Source of the DNA: Paenibacillus massiliensis subsp. panacisoli DSM 21345
GTDB taxonomy: Bacteria > Bacillota > Bacilli > Paenibacillales > Paenibacillaceae
Assembly: GCF_000426545.1 (NCBI RefSeq)
Contig: NZ_AUFO01000008.1
Coordinates: forward strand, 230,857-294,856
DNA length: 64,000 bases
Direction: 5' to 3'
The stretch's first letter is position 1, and each line of letters begins with the position of its first letter. Shown here in pieces: positions 45,724 through 54,394 of this stretch. Under the pieces are notes generated by a model. It searched no databases, was not told the origin of the DNA, and saw nothing but the letters and a program-made list of their open reading frames with translations. Made by a program: the position numbers and the translations under genes.

Positions 45724-46686
45724 TTATGCGATGAGAAGCCAGATGCCTGTAACAGCCAGACACAAGCCAACAAATAGATTACAGACCACGAACATAAGTC
45801 TTACTGTTCGGCGTATATGCTCAGCCTGCAGCTGCTCAAGTGGCTGTCCCATGTAAGCCCGGAATGAACAGACACCATGGTATACATTATATCCACCAAG
45901 CCGAATGCCCAGCGCACCTGCCACGGCCGCTTCCGGGTAGCCACTATTCGGGCTGGGATGCTGACGAGCATCCTGCCGCACCGCCTGAATACTACCACTG
46001 ACGCTGCTGCCATTCAGCCATGCTGCGATGAAGAGCAACAACGCGGTCAGGCGTGCAGGAATATAATTGGCTACATCATCCAGACGAGCTGAAGCCCAGC
46101 CCAGGTCCTTGTACTTCTCGTTCTTATACCCAACCATGGAATCAAGCGTATTCACCGCCCGATAAGCCATCGCCAGCGGTACTCCACCAAGCAATGCGTA
46201 GAAGAGCGGTGAGATAATCGCGTCCACGATATTTTCAGCCACCGTCTCGACCGCACCTCGTGTAATCTCCGGCTCGTCCAGCTCGTTGGTATCCCGCCCA
46301 ACAATCATGCCCAGCTCCTGTCTGGCTGCAGGCAGATTCCCCTGCACCAGCTGCTGATACACCGCCATGCCAGCATCCTTGAGTCCTTTGGAGGCTATAG
46401 TTGTCGCTAGTAGTATAATCTCAGCCCCGATGGCAAGCCACGGATGAAGTATGGCGAGCCCCGCAATAAGAAGCCAGGTTATTCCATAGGCTCCACCTGC
46501 GATGCAGAGGGGCAAGAGCAGGCCTGCCCATTTAAGCGCCTGAGGTGACTGCCATCTGCTCCGAATTCCTTTTTCCAGCAGAGTGATGCCCTTGCCCATT
46601 CCGATAACCGGATGTGGAATCCAGCGTGGATCGCCGATGAGACGGTCCAGCACATACGCTGCCGCGACAATGACACTAACGACCAC
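45724..46686 (-). CDS. cbiB: adenosylcobinamide-phosphate synthase
   Basis: Integral membrane enzyme of 320 residues that attaches aminopropanol (phosphate) to adenosylcobyric acid. CbiB blocks: AAYVLDRLIGDPRWIPHPVIGMGKGI, VGRDTNELDEPEITRGAVETVAENIVDAIISPLFYALLGGVPLAMAYRAVNTLDSMVGY and HPSPNSGYPEAAVAGALGIRLGG. GTG start at 46686 with GGAGGGGG nine bases upstream overlaps the end of cobD by 11 bases; a longer frame would lack a ribosome binding site. Confidence 0.93.
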   Translation of the reverse strand: MVVSVIVAAAYVLDRLIGDPRWIPHPVIGMGKGITLLEKGIRSRWQSPQALKWAGLLLPLCIAGGAYGITWLLIAGLAILHPWLAIGAEIILLATTIASKGLKDAGMAVYQQLVQGNLPAARQELGMIVGRDTNELDEPEITRGAVETVAENIVDAIISPLFYALLGGVPLAMAYRAVNTLDSMVGYKNEKYKDLGWASARLDDVANYIPARLTALLLFIAAWLNGSSVSGSIQAVRQDARQHPSPNSGYPEAAVAGALGIRLGGYNVYHGVCSFRAYMGQPLEQLQAEHIRRTVRLMFVVCNLFVGLCLAVTGIWLLIA

Positions 46687-47779
46687 TTCGCCGTTCCCCC
46701 TCCAGCACAGCTTCCAGGACGGACAGCAGCACCTGATTGGCTTCCTGATCCTTGACCGCAATGCGAAAATGGCTGTCTGTCAAGCCAGGATACATAGCAC
46801 AGCTGCGAATCAGTACACCACGACGTCCCAGAGCATCCTGAAGCTCTACTGCCTTCCACATTCCTGGTGCCCGAACGAGCAAATAATTAGTCTGACTCGC
46901 CGTCACTCCGCAGCCCAGCTCGGATAGACCGCTTAGCAGACGTTGTCTTTCCTGAGCTATCAGCTTCAGCGTCTGATCTTCGTAAGCTTGTCCACTGCTC
47001 AGACAGGCTTCGCCAGCCAGTAGAGCGAGTCCGTTCACACTCCAGGTCACCTGCTGGTCCGTCATGCGACGAATGACGTCAGGTGCTGCCAGCGCATAGC
47101 CCAGTCGCAGACCCGGAATGGCATAAAATTTCGTCATGGAGCGGATCAGGATCACCCGTGAATAGCGTTCGAGGTCCGGCAGCAGTGTGATTCGTTCAGC
47201 TGCCGGAATGAAATCCATAAATGCCTCATCCAGCACCAGGTAAGTCCCTGAACGCTCAGCAACTGCGGCAACAGCCAGCAGCTCATCTCTCCCATATTGC
47301 ACCCCGTTCGGATTGTTCGGCTGCCCCATGAACAGGATATCCACCTCCGAGATCAAGCGCTCGATGTCTTCCACATCCGCTCTCCATTGAAGAGAAGCCT
47401 TGCCATATACCCGACTGAGGCTTGCCCCGAACTTGAGCGACAGCTCGGCATACTCCGAGAAGCAGGGCTCGACCAAGCCGACCCGTTGTGGTCTTAATCC
47501 AAGCAGAATGAGCGCCATGCTCTCAGCTGCGCCATTGCCGATGCTGATTCGCTCTGGAGAGACGCGCAGTCTTCGGCTTAGCAGACTCTTCAGAGAACGG
47601 TGACCCGGATCAGGATACCTGATGACAGACTGCAGCCCGCTCATCAACGCCTCCTTTACCTCTTCGGGTGGTCCGAGCGGATTGATGTTGGCACTGAAGT
47701 CAAGAAAATCCGCAGCAGGTAAGCCATACAGCCCTGCGGCTGTCTCACGGTCTCCCCCATGTCCGTATATTTCAATCAT
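46676..47779 (-). CDS. cobD: threonine-phosphate decarboxylase
   Basis: PLP enzyme of the aminotransferase class-I fold, 367 residues, making (R)-1-amino-2-propanol phosphate for the cobalamin side chain. Typical CobD opening IYGHGGDRETAAGLYGLPAADFLDFSANINPLGPP, PLP lysine in RSMTKFYAIPGLRLGY, and FMGQPNNPNGVQYGRDEL. First gene of cobD-cbiB-cobC. Histidinol-phosphate aminotransferases look similar, but the GHGG opening and context support CobD. Confidence 0.92.
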   Translation of the reverse strand: MIEIYGHGGDRETAAGLYGLPAADFLDFSANINPLGPPEEVKEALMSGLQSVIRYPDPGHRSLKSLLSRRLRVSPERISIGNGAAESMALILLGLRPQRVGLVEPCFSEYAELSLKFGASLSRVYGKASLQWRADVEDIERLISEVDILFMGQPNNPNGVQYGRDELLAVAAVAERSGTYLVLDEAFMDFIPAAERITLLPDLERYSRVILIRSMTKFYAIPGLRLGYALAAPDVIRRMTDQQVTWSVNGLALLAGEACLSSGQAYEDQTLKLIAQERQRLLSGLSELGCGVTASQTNYLLVRAPGMWKAVELQDALGRRGVLIRSCAMYPGLTDSHFRIAVKDQEANQVLLSVLEAVLEGERRSGR

Positions 47780-48130
47780 ACCGATTCATCCTTTCTGGGC
47801 GAACATGCCCAGTAGCTGGTTCCCATTATGGGGCCGTCCTTCCTGCTCCGTCAATTCAAAATCAGATCAGGCGGTGCAGAGAGCGTCTGTGAATGTTATA
47901 ATTTTGATAGAATCGACAAAATACGTTCGACTTCGATGCGCATAATGAGGAATCTCAGTATACGAACTGACTCGGTTAGCAGAGCTATCTGGCACATTCT
48001 ATGGACGTTTCACCTTTTGTGCCATGTATCTCGCGCTACATACTTCGTGTGCCTTCTTCATGAAAGCTTGAGAGCCTCTTGCTGAACGTATGCATTATGC
48101 AGACAATATTGCTTAGACGGAGGAATGAAC
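47780..48130. other. divergent intergenic region cobD/lplJ
   Basis: No gene. A small hairpin (CTGGGC/GCCCAG) lies near 47798-47815. An extended -10 (TGTTATAAT at 47894-47902, plus strand) is a candidate promoter for lplJ with a long leader. I see no second cobalamin riboswitch ahead of cobD. Confidence 0.4.
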
Positions 48131-49132
48131 ATGCTGTTCATCGACAATCAGGGCATTACCGACCCTGCGATTAATTTGGCAATTGAGGAGTATGCCCTTA
48201 AGCATTTACCGCTGGACGATAGTTACTTGCTTTTCTATATCAACAAGCCTTCCATCATTATCGGGAAGCATCAGAATACGGTGGAAGAGATCAATGCCGA
48301 GTATGTCAAGGACAATAATATTCAGGTTGTTCGTCGTCTGTCCGGTGGCGGCGCGGTCTATCATGATCTTGGCAACCTCAACTTCAGCTTCATTACCAAG
48401 GACGACGGACAGTCATTCCATAATTTCCGTAAATTCACCCAACCGGTAGTCGATGCGCTTCACGACATGGGCGTACCTGCAGAGTTGACTGGACGGAATG
48501 ATCTACAGGTAGGCGAACGCAAAATCTCCGGGAATGCCCAGTTCTCTACACGCGGCCGGATGTTCAGTCACGGCACACTGATGTTCAATCTGAATCTGGA
48601 TGATGTACAGGCTTCGCTGAACGTCAATCCTGAGAAATTCAAGTCCAAGAGCACCAAGTCCGTACGCAGCCGCGTAGCCAATATTGCGGATCTGATGGAC
48701 AAGCCGATGACGATTGAGGAATTCCGGGCGGAGCTGCTTCGCCATATCTTTGGCATGGAGGCCGAGCAGGTGCCTCAGTATCAGCTGACCGAGCAGGACT
48801 GGACCAAGATCCATGAGATTTCCAAGGAACGCTATCAGTCCTGGGCCTGGAACTATGGTCTGTCACCAGCAAGTAACATCAAGCATGTCAAGAAGTTCCC
48901 GATCGGTCTCATTGATATTCGTATGGATCTGAAGGATGGTCACATTGAGGAGATCAAGATCTATGGCGACTTCTTCGGTGTAGGTGATGTTGCGGATATT
49001 GAGGACGCTCTGCGTGGCCAGCGCTATGAGGAGTCGGCTGTGAGAGAAGCCTTGTCCTCCCTGGATCTCAAGCATTACTTTGGTAATCTGGAGACAGACG
49101 ATTTCATCGGATTGGTACTGCTTGAGGACTAG
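48131..49132 (+). CDS. lplJ: lipoate-protein ligase
   Basis: ATP-dependent ligase of 333 residues that attaches free lipoate to E2 and GcvH proteins. N-terminal catalytic domain with RRLSGGGAVYHDLGNLNFSF, NDLQVGERKISGNAQF (lipoyl-AMP lysine) and GTLMFNLNLDDV, then the C-terminal accessory domain (SWAWNYGLSPASNIKHVKKFPIG). ATG at 48131 has GGAGG seven bases upstream; the ATG at 48125 is too close to it. Confidence 0.94.
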   Translation: MLFIDNQGITDPAINLAIEEYALKHLPLDDSYLLFYINKPSIIIGKHQNTVEEINAEYVKDNNIQVVRRLSGGGAVYHDLGNLNFSFITKDDGQSFHNFRKFTQPVVDALHDMGVPAELTGRNDLQVGERKISGNAQFSTRGRMFSHGTLMFNLNLDDVQASLNVNPEKFKSKSTKSVRSRVANIADLMDKPMTIEEFRAELLRHIFGMEAEQVPQYQLTEQDWTKIHEISKERYQSWAWNYGLSPASNIKHVKKFPIGLIDIRMDLKDGHIEEIKIYGDFFGVGDVADIEDALRGQRYEESAVREALSSLDLKHYFGNLETDDFIGLVLLED

Positions 49133-49274
49133 TACCTCGACCAGCTCAAATGCAGCATAGACCAGTTGCAATCGAGGAGCCATGTTGAACATGGCTAGGC
49201 TTGCTGAATTTATGCCAGACAAACAGGGTAAGTAACCCTAGAGAGAATTTACAGAGAGAATAGGAGCGAGAACC

Positions 49275-50075
49275 ATGTACAAATTGATGGCTATTGATAT
49301 TGATGACACGCTGATTAACGATGACAAGGAAGTAACCCCTGCTGTCCAGCAGGCGCTGGAGGCTGCAATCGCCAAGGATGTTATTGTGACGCTGGCTACA
49401 GGCCGCGCTTATTCGTCGGCTCAGGCTATTGCCCGCCAGACAGGTCTGAATGTGCCAATCATTACTTTCCAAGGGGCTCTGATCAAAAATCTGCTCGATG
49501 AGCAGGTGCTCTATGAGCGCTATCTTCCACTTGTAGCAGCTCGCAAGCTGTACGAGTTCTGTCTGGAGCGCAATCTTCACCTGCAGACCTACATCGGTGA
49601 CAAGCTCTATTCACGCGAGGAGAATCAGAAGCTCATTGATTACTGCGCTCTGAACAAGACACCTTATTATATTGAGCCGGTATTCAGCAAAATGGTCGAG
49701 CAGCCTACGCACAAGATGCTCGTCATTGATGAGCCTGAGGTGCTGGATGAAATCGCTCCGATCCTACGCGAAATGCTGGGCAATGAGGTGCATATTACGA
49801 AGTCCAAGCCGCACTTCCTGGAGTTCATGCATCATGAAGGTACCAAGGGCCATGCCTTGTCATTCCTTGCGGACCATTATAAATGCGATCTGTCCGAGAC
49901 CATTGCAATTGGCGATTCCTGGAATGACCATGAAATGCTGGAATGCGCAGGCCTTGGAGTAGCCATGGGCAACGCAATCCCTGCATTGAAGGAGCTTGCC
50001 GACTACGTAACCTTGAGCAACAATGAGGATGGCGTCAAGCATGTCATCGACAAGTTTATTTTGAACGCCAACTAA
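49275..50075 (+). CDS. Cof-type HAD phosphatase
   Basis: HAD hydrolase with a C2 cap, 266 residues, of the YidA/Cof group that dephosphorylates sugar phosphates and cofactors. Motif I DIDDTLINDD, motif II TLATGRAYSSA, motif III lysine in GTKGHALSFLADHY, motif IV AIGDSWNDHEMLECAGLGVAMGNA. AGGAG lies eight bases before the ATG. Single gene downstream of lplJ. Substrate unknown. Confidence 0.92.
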   Translation: MYKLMAIDIDDTLINDDKEVTPAVQQALEAAIAKDVIVTLATGRAYSSAQAIARQTGLNVPIITFQGALIKNLLDEQVLYERYLPLVAARKLYEFCLERNLHLQTYIGDKLYSREENQKLIDYCALNKTPYYIEPVFSKMVEQPTHKMLVIDEPEVLDEIAPILREMLGNEVHITKSKPHFLEFMHHEGTKGHALSFLADHYKCDLSETIAIGDSWNDHEMLECAGLGVAMGNAIPALKELADYVTLSNNEDGVKHVIDKFILNAN

Positions 50076-50118
50076 GGAAACTGCCATTGTATCGACTTTT
50101 TGGGGTTGGTACACCACA

Positions 50119-50160
50119 ACAGCCCTGATTCCCATGAAGCTATTCGCGGATCAGGGCTGT
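50119..50160 (+). terminator. hairpin terminator after the Cof-type HAD gene
   Basis: ACAGCCCTGAT pairs perfectly with ATCAGGGCTGT across a 20-base loop. The T-tract is weak. Confidence 0.55.
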
Positions 50161-50369
50161 CTATAGTCTATAGCCTTTAATCTATAGAACCTTGGCCTTA
50201 TCCTATGTGAGGGTGTAGTTATGGCCTCCCTCTGTCCGTTACTATCCACTAACGCCTAGACTCCCCAGTTCTTTCAGCTTGATCTCATATCTGGTCTGGT
50301 CACGTCACTGATGCTTAATTGAGCCAGACAGCCTCACCGAATTCTTAACCTGAACGGAGGAATATCCAA

Positions 50370-50705
50370 TTGCGTACCCGGAGAGCTCCATTGTATATTT
50401 TGCTGTCTCTACTCGTTGTTGTCCTGAGCGCACTTGCATACCGCCAATACTACATTAGCAATCGTGATACCGAAGTCGAAAGGTATTTACTACAGACACA
50501 AGGATACCAGCAATCCGATATCCACCGCATCGACACCAGTATCGGAAAAGCTCCTGTCGTTAGCACCGAGGTCATTTTCACGGATGAGCCAGAGGCAAGA
50601 TACTTCTACAAAAAAGAAAACGGGAGCATCCGCCAATACAGCAGCGCCCCCGTCCATGACGTGAATGCCCACGTCAACTACAAGCATCTGGATAACCTTC
50701 AATAG
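50370..50705 (+). CDS. DUF3139-type small membrane-anchored protein
   Basis: Protein of 111 residues with an N-terminal membrane anchor (residues 7-23, LYILLSLLVVVLSALAY). A short exported domain follows: VERYLLQTQGYQQSDIHRIDTSIGKAPVVSTEVIFTDEPEARYFYKKENG. The pattern matches the Firmicutes family DUF3139, whose function is unknown. TTG start at 50370 with GGAGG nine bases upstream. Confidence 0.75.
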   Translation: MRTRRAPLYILLSLLVVVLSALAYRQYYISNRDTEVERYLLQTQGYQQSDIHRIDTSIGKAPVVSTEVIFTDEPEARYFYKKENGSIRQYSSAPVHDVNAHVNYKHLDNLQ

Positions 50706-50837
50706 GAGTCTGTGAAATCTGTAGTCTGTGAAGTCCGAATGTCGGAGATTTCCGATACGAAGCCCTATTCCTCTGTTCATAAGGTTCTCCTGCCGTATCG
50801 TCCCTTCCACTTCACTATCCTCCATATGACTACCCTG

Positions 50838-51767
50838 TCATGACATCTGCTTTGGAACAGGTGCCGTACGTCCCATCCGTGCTCTGATCCAGCGCATGAC
50901 GCCTTCATTCATTGTCAGCAAACCAGACACAATCAGCACCACACCAGCCCATGTCATCCAGGTGACATGCTCACCGTAGAACACCACTCCCAGCCCTACA
51001 GCAATTGGCGGTGAAATATACAACCATGTTGCTGGAAATAAGGGATTGGTACGTGCTACCAACCAGTAGAACAGGCTGTGCCCGACCATAGAGCCAATCA
51101 CCGTCAAATACACCAGTGACCAGACTGCAGGCGATACAGTAATGGCCGTGTAGTCCCAAGCTTCTGTGAAGCATGACAGTATCCCCAGAAGCAGCCCACC
51201 GTACATCATCTGCACCGCATTCAGCGCAACAGGGTGAGATTCCTGGAACTGAACAATGACTCGTTTGGAATACAGCGCTCCAGCGGCATAGCACAGCTCA
51301 CCCACCAGAATGACAATACATCCCCACATCCACAGCCCGCCTCCTGCAATAGACAGACCCGGCAGCATCACCAGCACAACACCGGCAAAGCCCGTCACAC
51401 AGCCTGCCAGCATACGGACCGACATCGGCTGCCGTAGCAGCAACGTCTGGATCATCATAATCATCAAGGGACCTGTAGCCGACAGGATCGCTCCAATGCC
51501 TGAGCTGACATACTGTTCTGCCCAATATAATGCCGCGAAGGTGCCAAAGGTAAGCCCTAAGCCCGTCAGCAGCATCTCCTTGCGAAGCAGCAGCGACCAC
51601 TGCGCCTTCCCTCTCAGCTTCATCCAGGAATACATTAGTATCCCGGCCACCAAAAATCGCAAGCCTGCGGACAAAAATGGCGGTAGCCCTGCTTCCACAC
51701 CAATCTTAATAGCCAAGAACGTCGTGCCGAATACTAGACACATCACAATATAACCTAATGCAATCAT
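50838..51767 (-). CDS. EamA-family (DMT) transporter
   Basis: Integral membrane protein of 309 residues with ten membrane segments in two EamA repeats (FGTTFLAIKIGVEAGLPPFLSAGLRFLVAGILMYSW; LVGELCYAAGALYSKRVIV). Members export amino acids, nucleosides or other metabolites. The ATG at 51767 has AAGGAGGGG upstream. It is divergent from a MocR regulator, which commonly controls such transporters. Confidence 0.9.
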   Translation of the reverse strand: MIALGYIVMCLVFGTTFLAIKIGVEAGLPPFLSAGLRFLVAGILMYSWMKLRGKAQWSLLLRKEMLLTGLGLTFGTFAALYWAEQYVSSGIGAILSATGPLMIMMIQTLLLRQPMSVRMLAGCVTGFAGVVLVMLPGLSIAGGGLWMWGCIVILVGELCYAAGALYSKRVIVQFQESHPVALNAVQMMYGGLLLGILSCFTEAWDYTAITVSPAVWSLVYLTVIGSMVGHSLFYWLVARTNPLFPATWLYISPPIAVGLGVVFYGEHVTWMTWAGVVLIVSGLLTMNEGVMRWIRARMGRTAPVPKQMS

Positions 51768-51907
51768 CAGAGCCCCTCCTTCATCTGTCATTCATCATAC
51801 AGCAGCTACCATAGAACAGAATGAATATGACAGAACAGATTGTGATGATTTCGAGAGGATTTGCGGTACAATAGAACACAACATCATCCAAGTTCGGGAG
51901 GCCCCAT

Positions 51908-53374
51908 ATGAAAAATGGTCAGTTGCAGCATAATGGTCAGGCAGATCAGGGTCGGCCCCCATCCAGACTTGAGCCGAGCCATCGCCTGAAGCTGTATGAG
52001 CAGGTAATTGAATATTTACGGGTGCGAATGGATAGCGGTGAATGGAAGACGGATCAGAAGCTCCCTTCTGTACGCAGCTTGGCGGAGGAGCTAGGAGTTC
52101 ACCGCCTTACGGTGTTCAAAGCGTATCAGGTGCTGAAAGAGGAAGGCAGCATCTATGTCAGAGACAAGTCTGGCTACTATGTCGGAGGTAAGGAGGCCAC
52201 TGCTCCATCTGATCTGGCGGACGATCCCGCCATCTCGGTCTGGCGTCACTGGGACTCACTCCCGCGCATTCATTCATTACAGGCGACCTACCAATTCTCT
52301 CAGTCGCTGATTGATCCCACTCTCCTGCCGAACCATTACTGGAATGTACTGTTACGCTCACTGACCGAACAGTATCCACGCTTGCTTGGCAGCTACTCCA
52401 CTCTGGCTGGTGACGCCGAGCTACGTGAGGCACTCGCGATGCAACTAACGGAGAAGGAGCATCTCTATCTCACTGGCGATGAGATTCTCATTACTTCAGG
52501 AGCCCAGCAGGCTATTGATCTGACCGCGCGGGCACTCGTTCGACCTGGGGATCGGGTGCTCCTAGAGCGTCCCTGCTATGGTCCAGCTATGGAAATTTTC
52601 CGTAAACAGGGCGCACAATTGACCTTCCTCGATATCCATCCCTATGGATATGATCTGGAGGAGCTCGAACGGATATTACGAGTTGAGAAGCCAAGGGTGT
52701 TTTATCTGACGCCGACGTTCCACAATCCCACGGGATTTACAGTTCCGACGGAGCAGCGCAAGCTGCTACCCGAGCTGGCCGAAAAATACGGCTGCTATCT
52801 GGTGGAGGATGACAGCACCTATGATATTTATTTCAAAAAACATCCCCCGGCCCCCGTCTTCGCTTACGATACCTCCGGGAGAGCCTTATATATTCGCAGC
52901 TACAGCAAGTATGTAGCTCCAGGTCTGCGCATAGCGATTCTGATCTGCCGACCTGACTTAATGCCGTTACTGCATGCGGTAAAAGCGCTCGCGGATAATG
53001 GATCGCCGCTGCTCAACCAGAAGCTCTTCCTTCAATATGTACAATCCCCACGCATGGAGCAGCACCTGTCCAAGCTCCGCACAGCCCTGCAAATGCGCAA
53101 GGATGTCATGGAAGCATGCCTGCGGGAAAGCACGTGGACATGGACCAGCCCGCATGGTGGACTGAATCTGTGGGTAGAATTGCCGCCTGGAGTCGACACC
53201 GCTCACCTTCTGTACCAATGTATGGAGGCATCTGTCTCCTTCGTCCCAGGGAAGGTATTCGACTCATCCCCCTACAAGCACCATGGCTGGATACGTCTGT
53301 CTTACTCTTACGTGAATGAGTCGCAGATTCGGCTAGGCATCGGTAAGCTGCTGGAGATTGCACAGAGGCTGTGA
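51908..53374 (+). CDS. MocR-type transcriptional regulator (GntR/aminotransferase fusion)
   Basis: 488-residue fusion. N-terminal GntR winged helix (about 25-95: LYEQVIEYLRVRMDSGEWKTDQKLPSVRSLAEELGVHRLTVFKAYQVLKEEG), then a fold-type-I aminotransferase-like domain. ITSGAQQAIDLTARALVRPGDRVLLERPCY, YLTPTFHNPTGF and the PLP lysine in RSYSKYVAPGLRIAIL are visible. MocR proteins use PLP or its amino-acid adduct as effector. It is divergent from an EamA transporter. GGGAGG precedes the ATG. Confidence 0.92.
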   Translation: MKNGQLQHNGQADQGRPPSRLEPSHRLKLYEQVIEYLRVRMDSGEWKTDQKLPSVRSLAEELGVHRLTVFKAYQVLKEEGSIYVRDKSGYYVGGKEATAPSDLADDPAISVWRHWDSLPRIHSLQATYQFSQSLIDPTLLPNHYWNVLLRSLTEQYPRLLGSYSTLAGDAELREALAMQLTEKEHLYLTGDEILITSGAQQAIDLTARALVRPGDRVLLERPCYGPAMEIFRKQGAQLTFLDIHPYGYDLEELERILRVEKPRVFYLTPTFHNPTGFTVPTEQRKLLPELAEKYGCYLVEDDSTYDIYFKKHPPAPVFAYDTSGRALYIRSYSKYVAPGLRIAILICRPDLMPLLHAVKALADNGSPLLNQKLFLQYVQSPRMEQHLSKLRTALQMRKDVMEACLRESTWTWTSPHGGLNLWVELPPGVDTAHLLYQCMEASVSFVPGKVFDSSPYKHHGWIRLSYSYVNESQIRLGIGKLLEIAQRL

Positions 53375-53427
53375 GCAGAAGACATAATAGCCAGACGCGC
53401 GAATTTAAAATAGCATGGCATAACAAA

Positions 53428-54378
53428 GAGGCTGTCTCATAAGTAGATATTCTACTGGCGGAGATAGGCCCTCTGTCTTCTCAAAAGCTTAAAACGTCAA
53501 TAGAGCAGCGATTCTCCCATTATTGGAGAATCGCTGCTCTGCGTTTTTGGTCATTTGCTGCTAGCTTCAATAGATTATGGGCGAGCGAAAGCCAGCCGAC
53601 CTCCAGTATCACCTTTTTCGATGCCGCGAAGCAGAAATCGCCGGAAACCCCGCTTGTTCTTCAGTTGTCCAAATACGCTTTCTGGCTCCGTCATTCGGCG
53701 TACGGCTAAGAGGTATCCTTCCTCGCTTTGCAGCAATTCCCGAGCCTGTTTCTGGTACCGTAATCGTTCCAAACTCACCACGACTTCCCGATTTCCCCTT
53801 GCCTTCGTGCAGCTTTCTTTTCGTCAGCCAGAAACTGAAGCACGGCGGTAAATACGGATTCGAGAACGCTCTTCATCCGCTGGGAACGGAAGCGGTTCAA
53901 GGTACGAAAGTCCGGCCGCTGCCGGCCGGCGAGCCACATGAAGAGGATGTTCTCCCGGATGGATTTAGCGATTTGGCGGGAGGAATACATACGCTGAGTG
54001 TAGGCGCAAATGATGACTTTGGTAAGCATTTTAGGGTGATAGCTGTCACGGCCACCACCAGGGTAGAAACCTCTCCTTTGAAATGGTTGGTCGCACTTCC
54101 TTTTTACCAAAAGTGATGTTTCTTTTTTTGTGTTTGTAAAAGATGGAGGATTGGTTTCCCGCTTAAAACAGTGGAGAGGACGGACTGATTGTGGAAAAGC
54201 GGCAGCGGTCGCCTTTGTCCCCGGATTTTCACCGCTTAGGAGAATAAATAAAATCTGGGGACAACAGCGATTGTAACAACGGTCCGTTCACGGAGCGTCC
54301 ACCCAAAAAGCCTACGTATATCCTACGTAAAAACAAGGCTGACCCAAGCAGCCATTTCATGGCTTTTGGGACAGCCTC
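53428..54378. mobile_element. decayed IS1182-family insertion sequence
   Basis: Bounded by inverted repeats GAGGCTGTCTCAT (53428-53440) and ATGAGGCTGTCCC read inward from 54380. Between them is a broken IS1182-type transposase on the minus strand. At 951 bases it is much shorter than intact members, about 1.6 kb or more. No target duplication is visible. A 15-bp perfect hairpin (53503-53517 with 53525-53539) marks the 3' end of the transposase frame. The right end lies 17 bases from the stop of the PRD regulator. Confidence 0.75.
53520..54110 (-). pseudogene. IS1182-family transposase, deleted and frameshifted
   Basis: The amino part (54110-53775) matches the IS1182/DUF772 domain (RDSYHPKMLTKVIICAYTQRMYSSRQIAKSIRENI, GRQRPDFRTLNRFRS) and stops at GEIGKSW. 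The carboxy part resumes in another frame at about 53781 (LRYQKQARELLQSEEGYLLAVRRMTEPESVFGQLKNKRGFRRFLLRGIEK). A second frameshift at an A-run near 53610 interrupts it; VILEVGWLSLAHNLLKLA continues in the shifted frame to a TAA at 53520. The central catalytic part is missing, so it is inactive. Confidence 0.8.
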
Positions 54379-54394
54379 ATATGGACTTGCCTCT

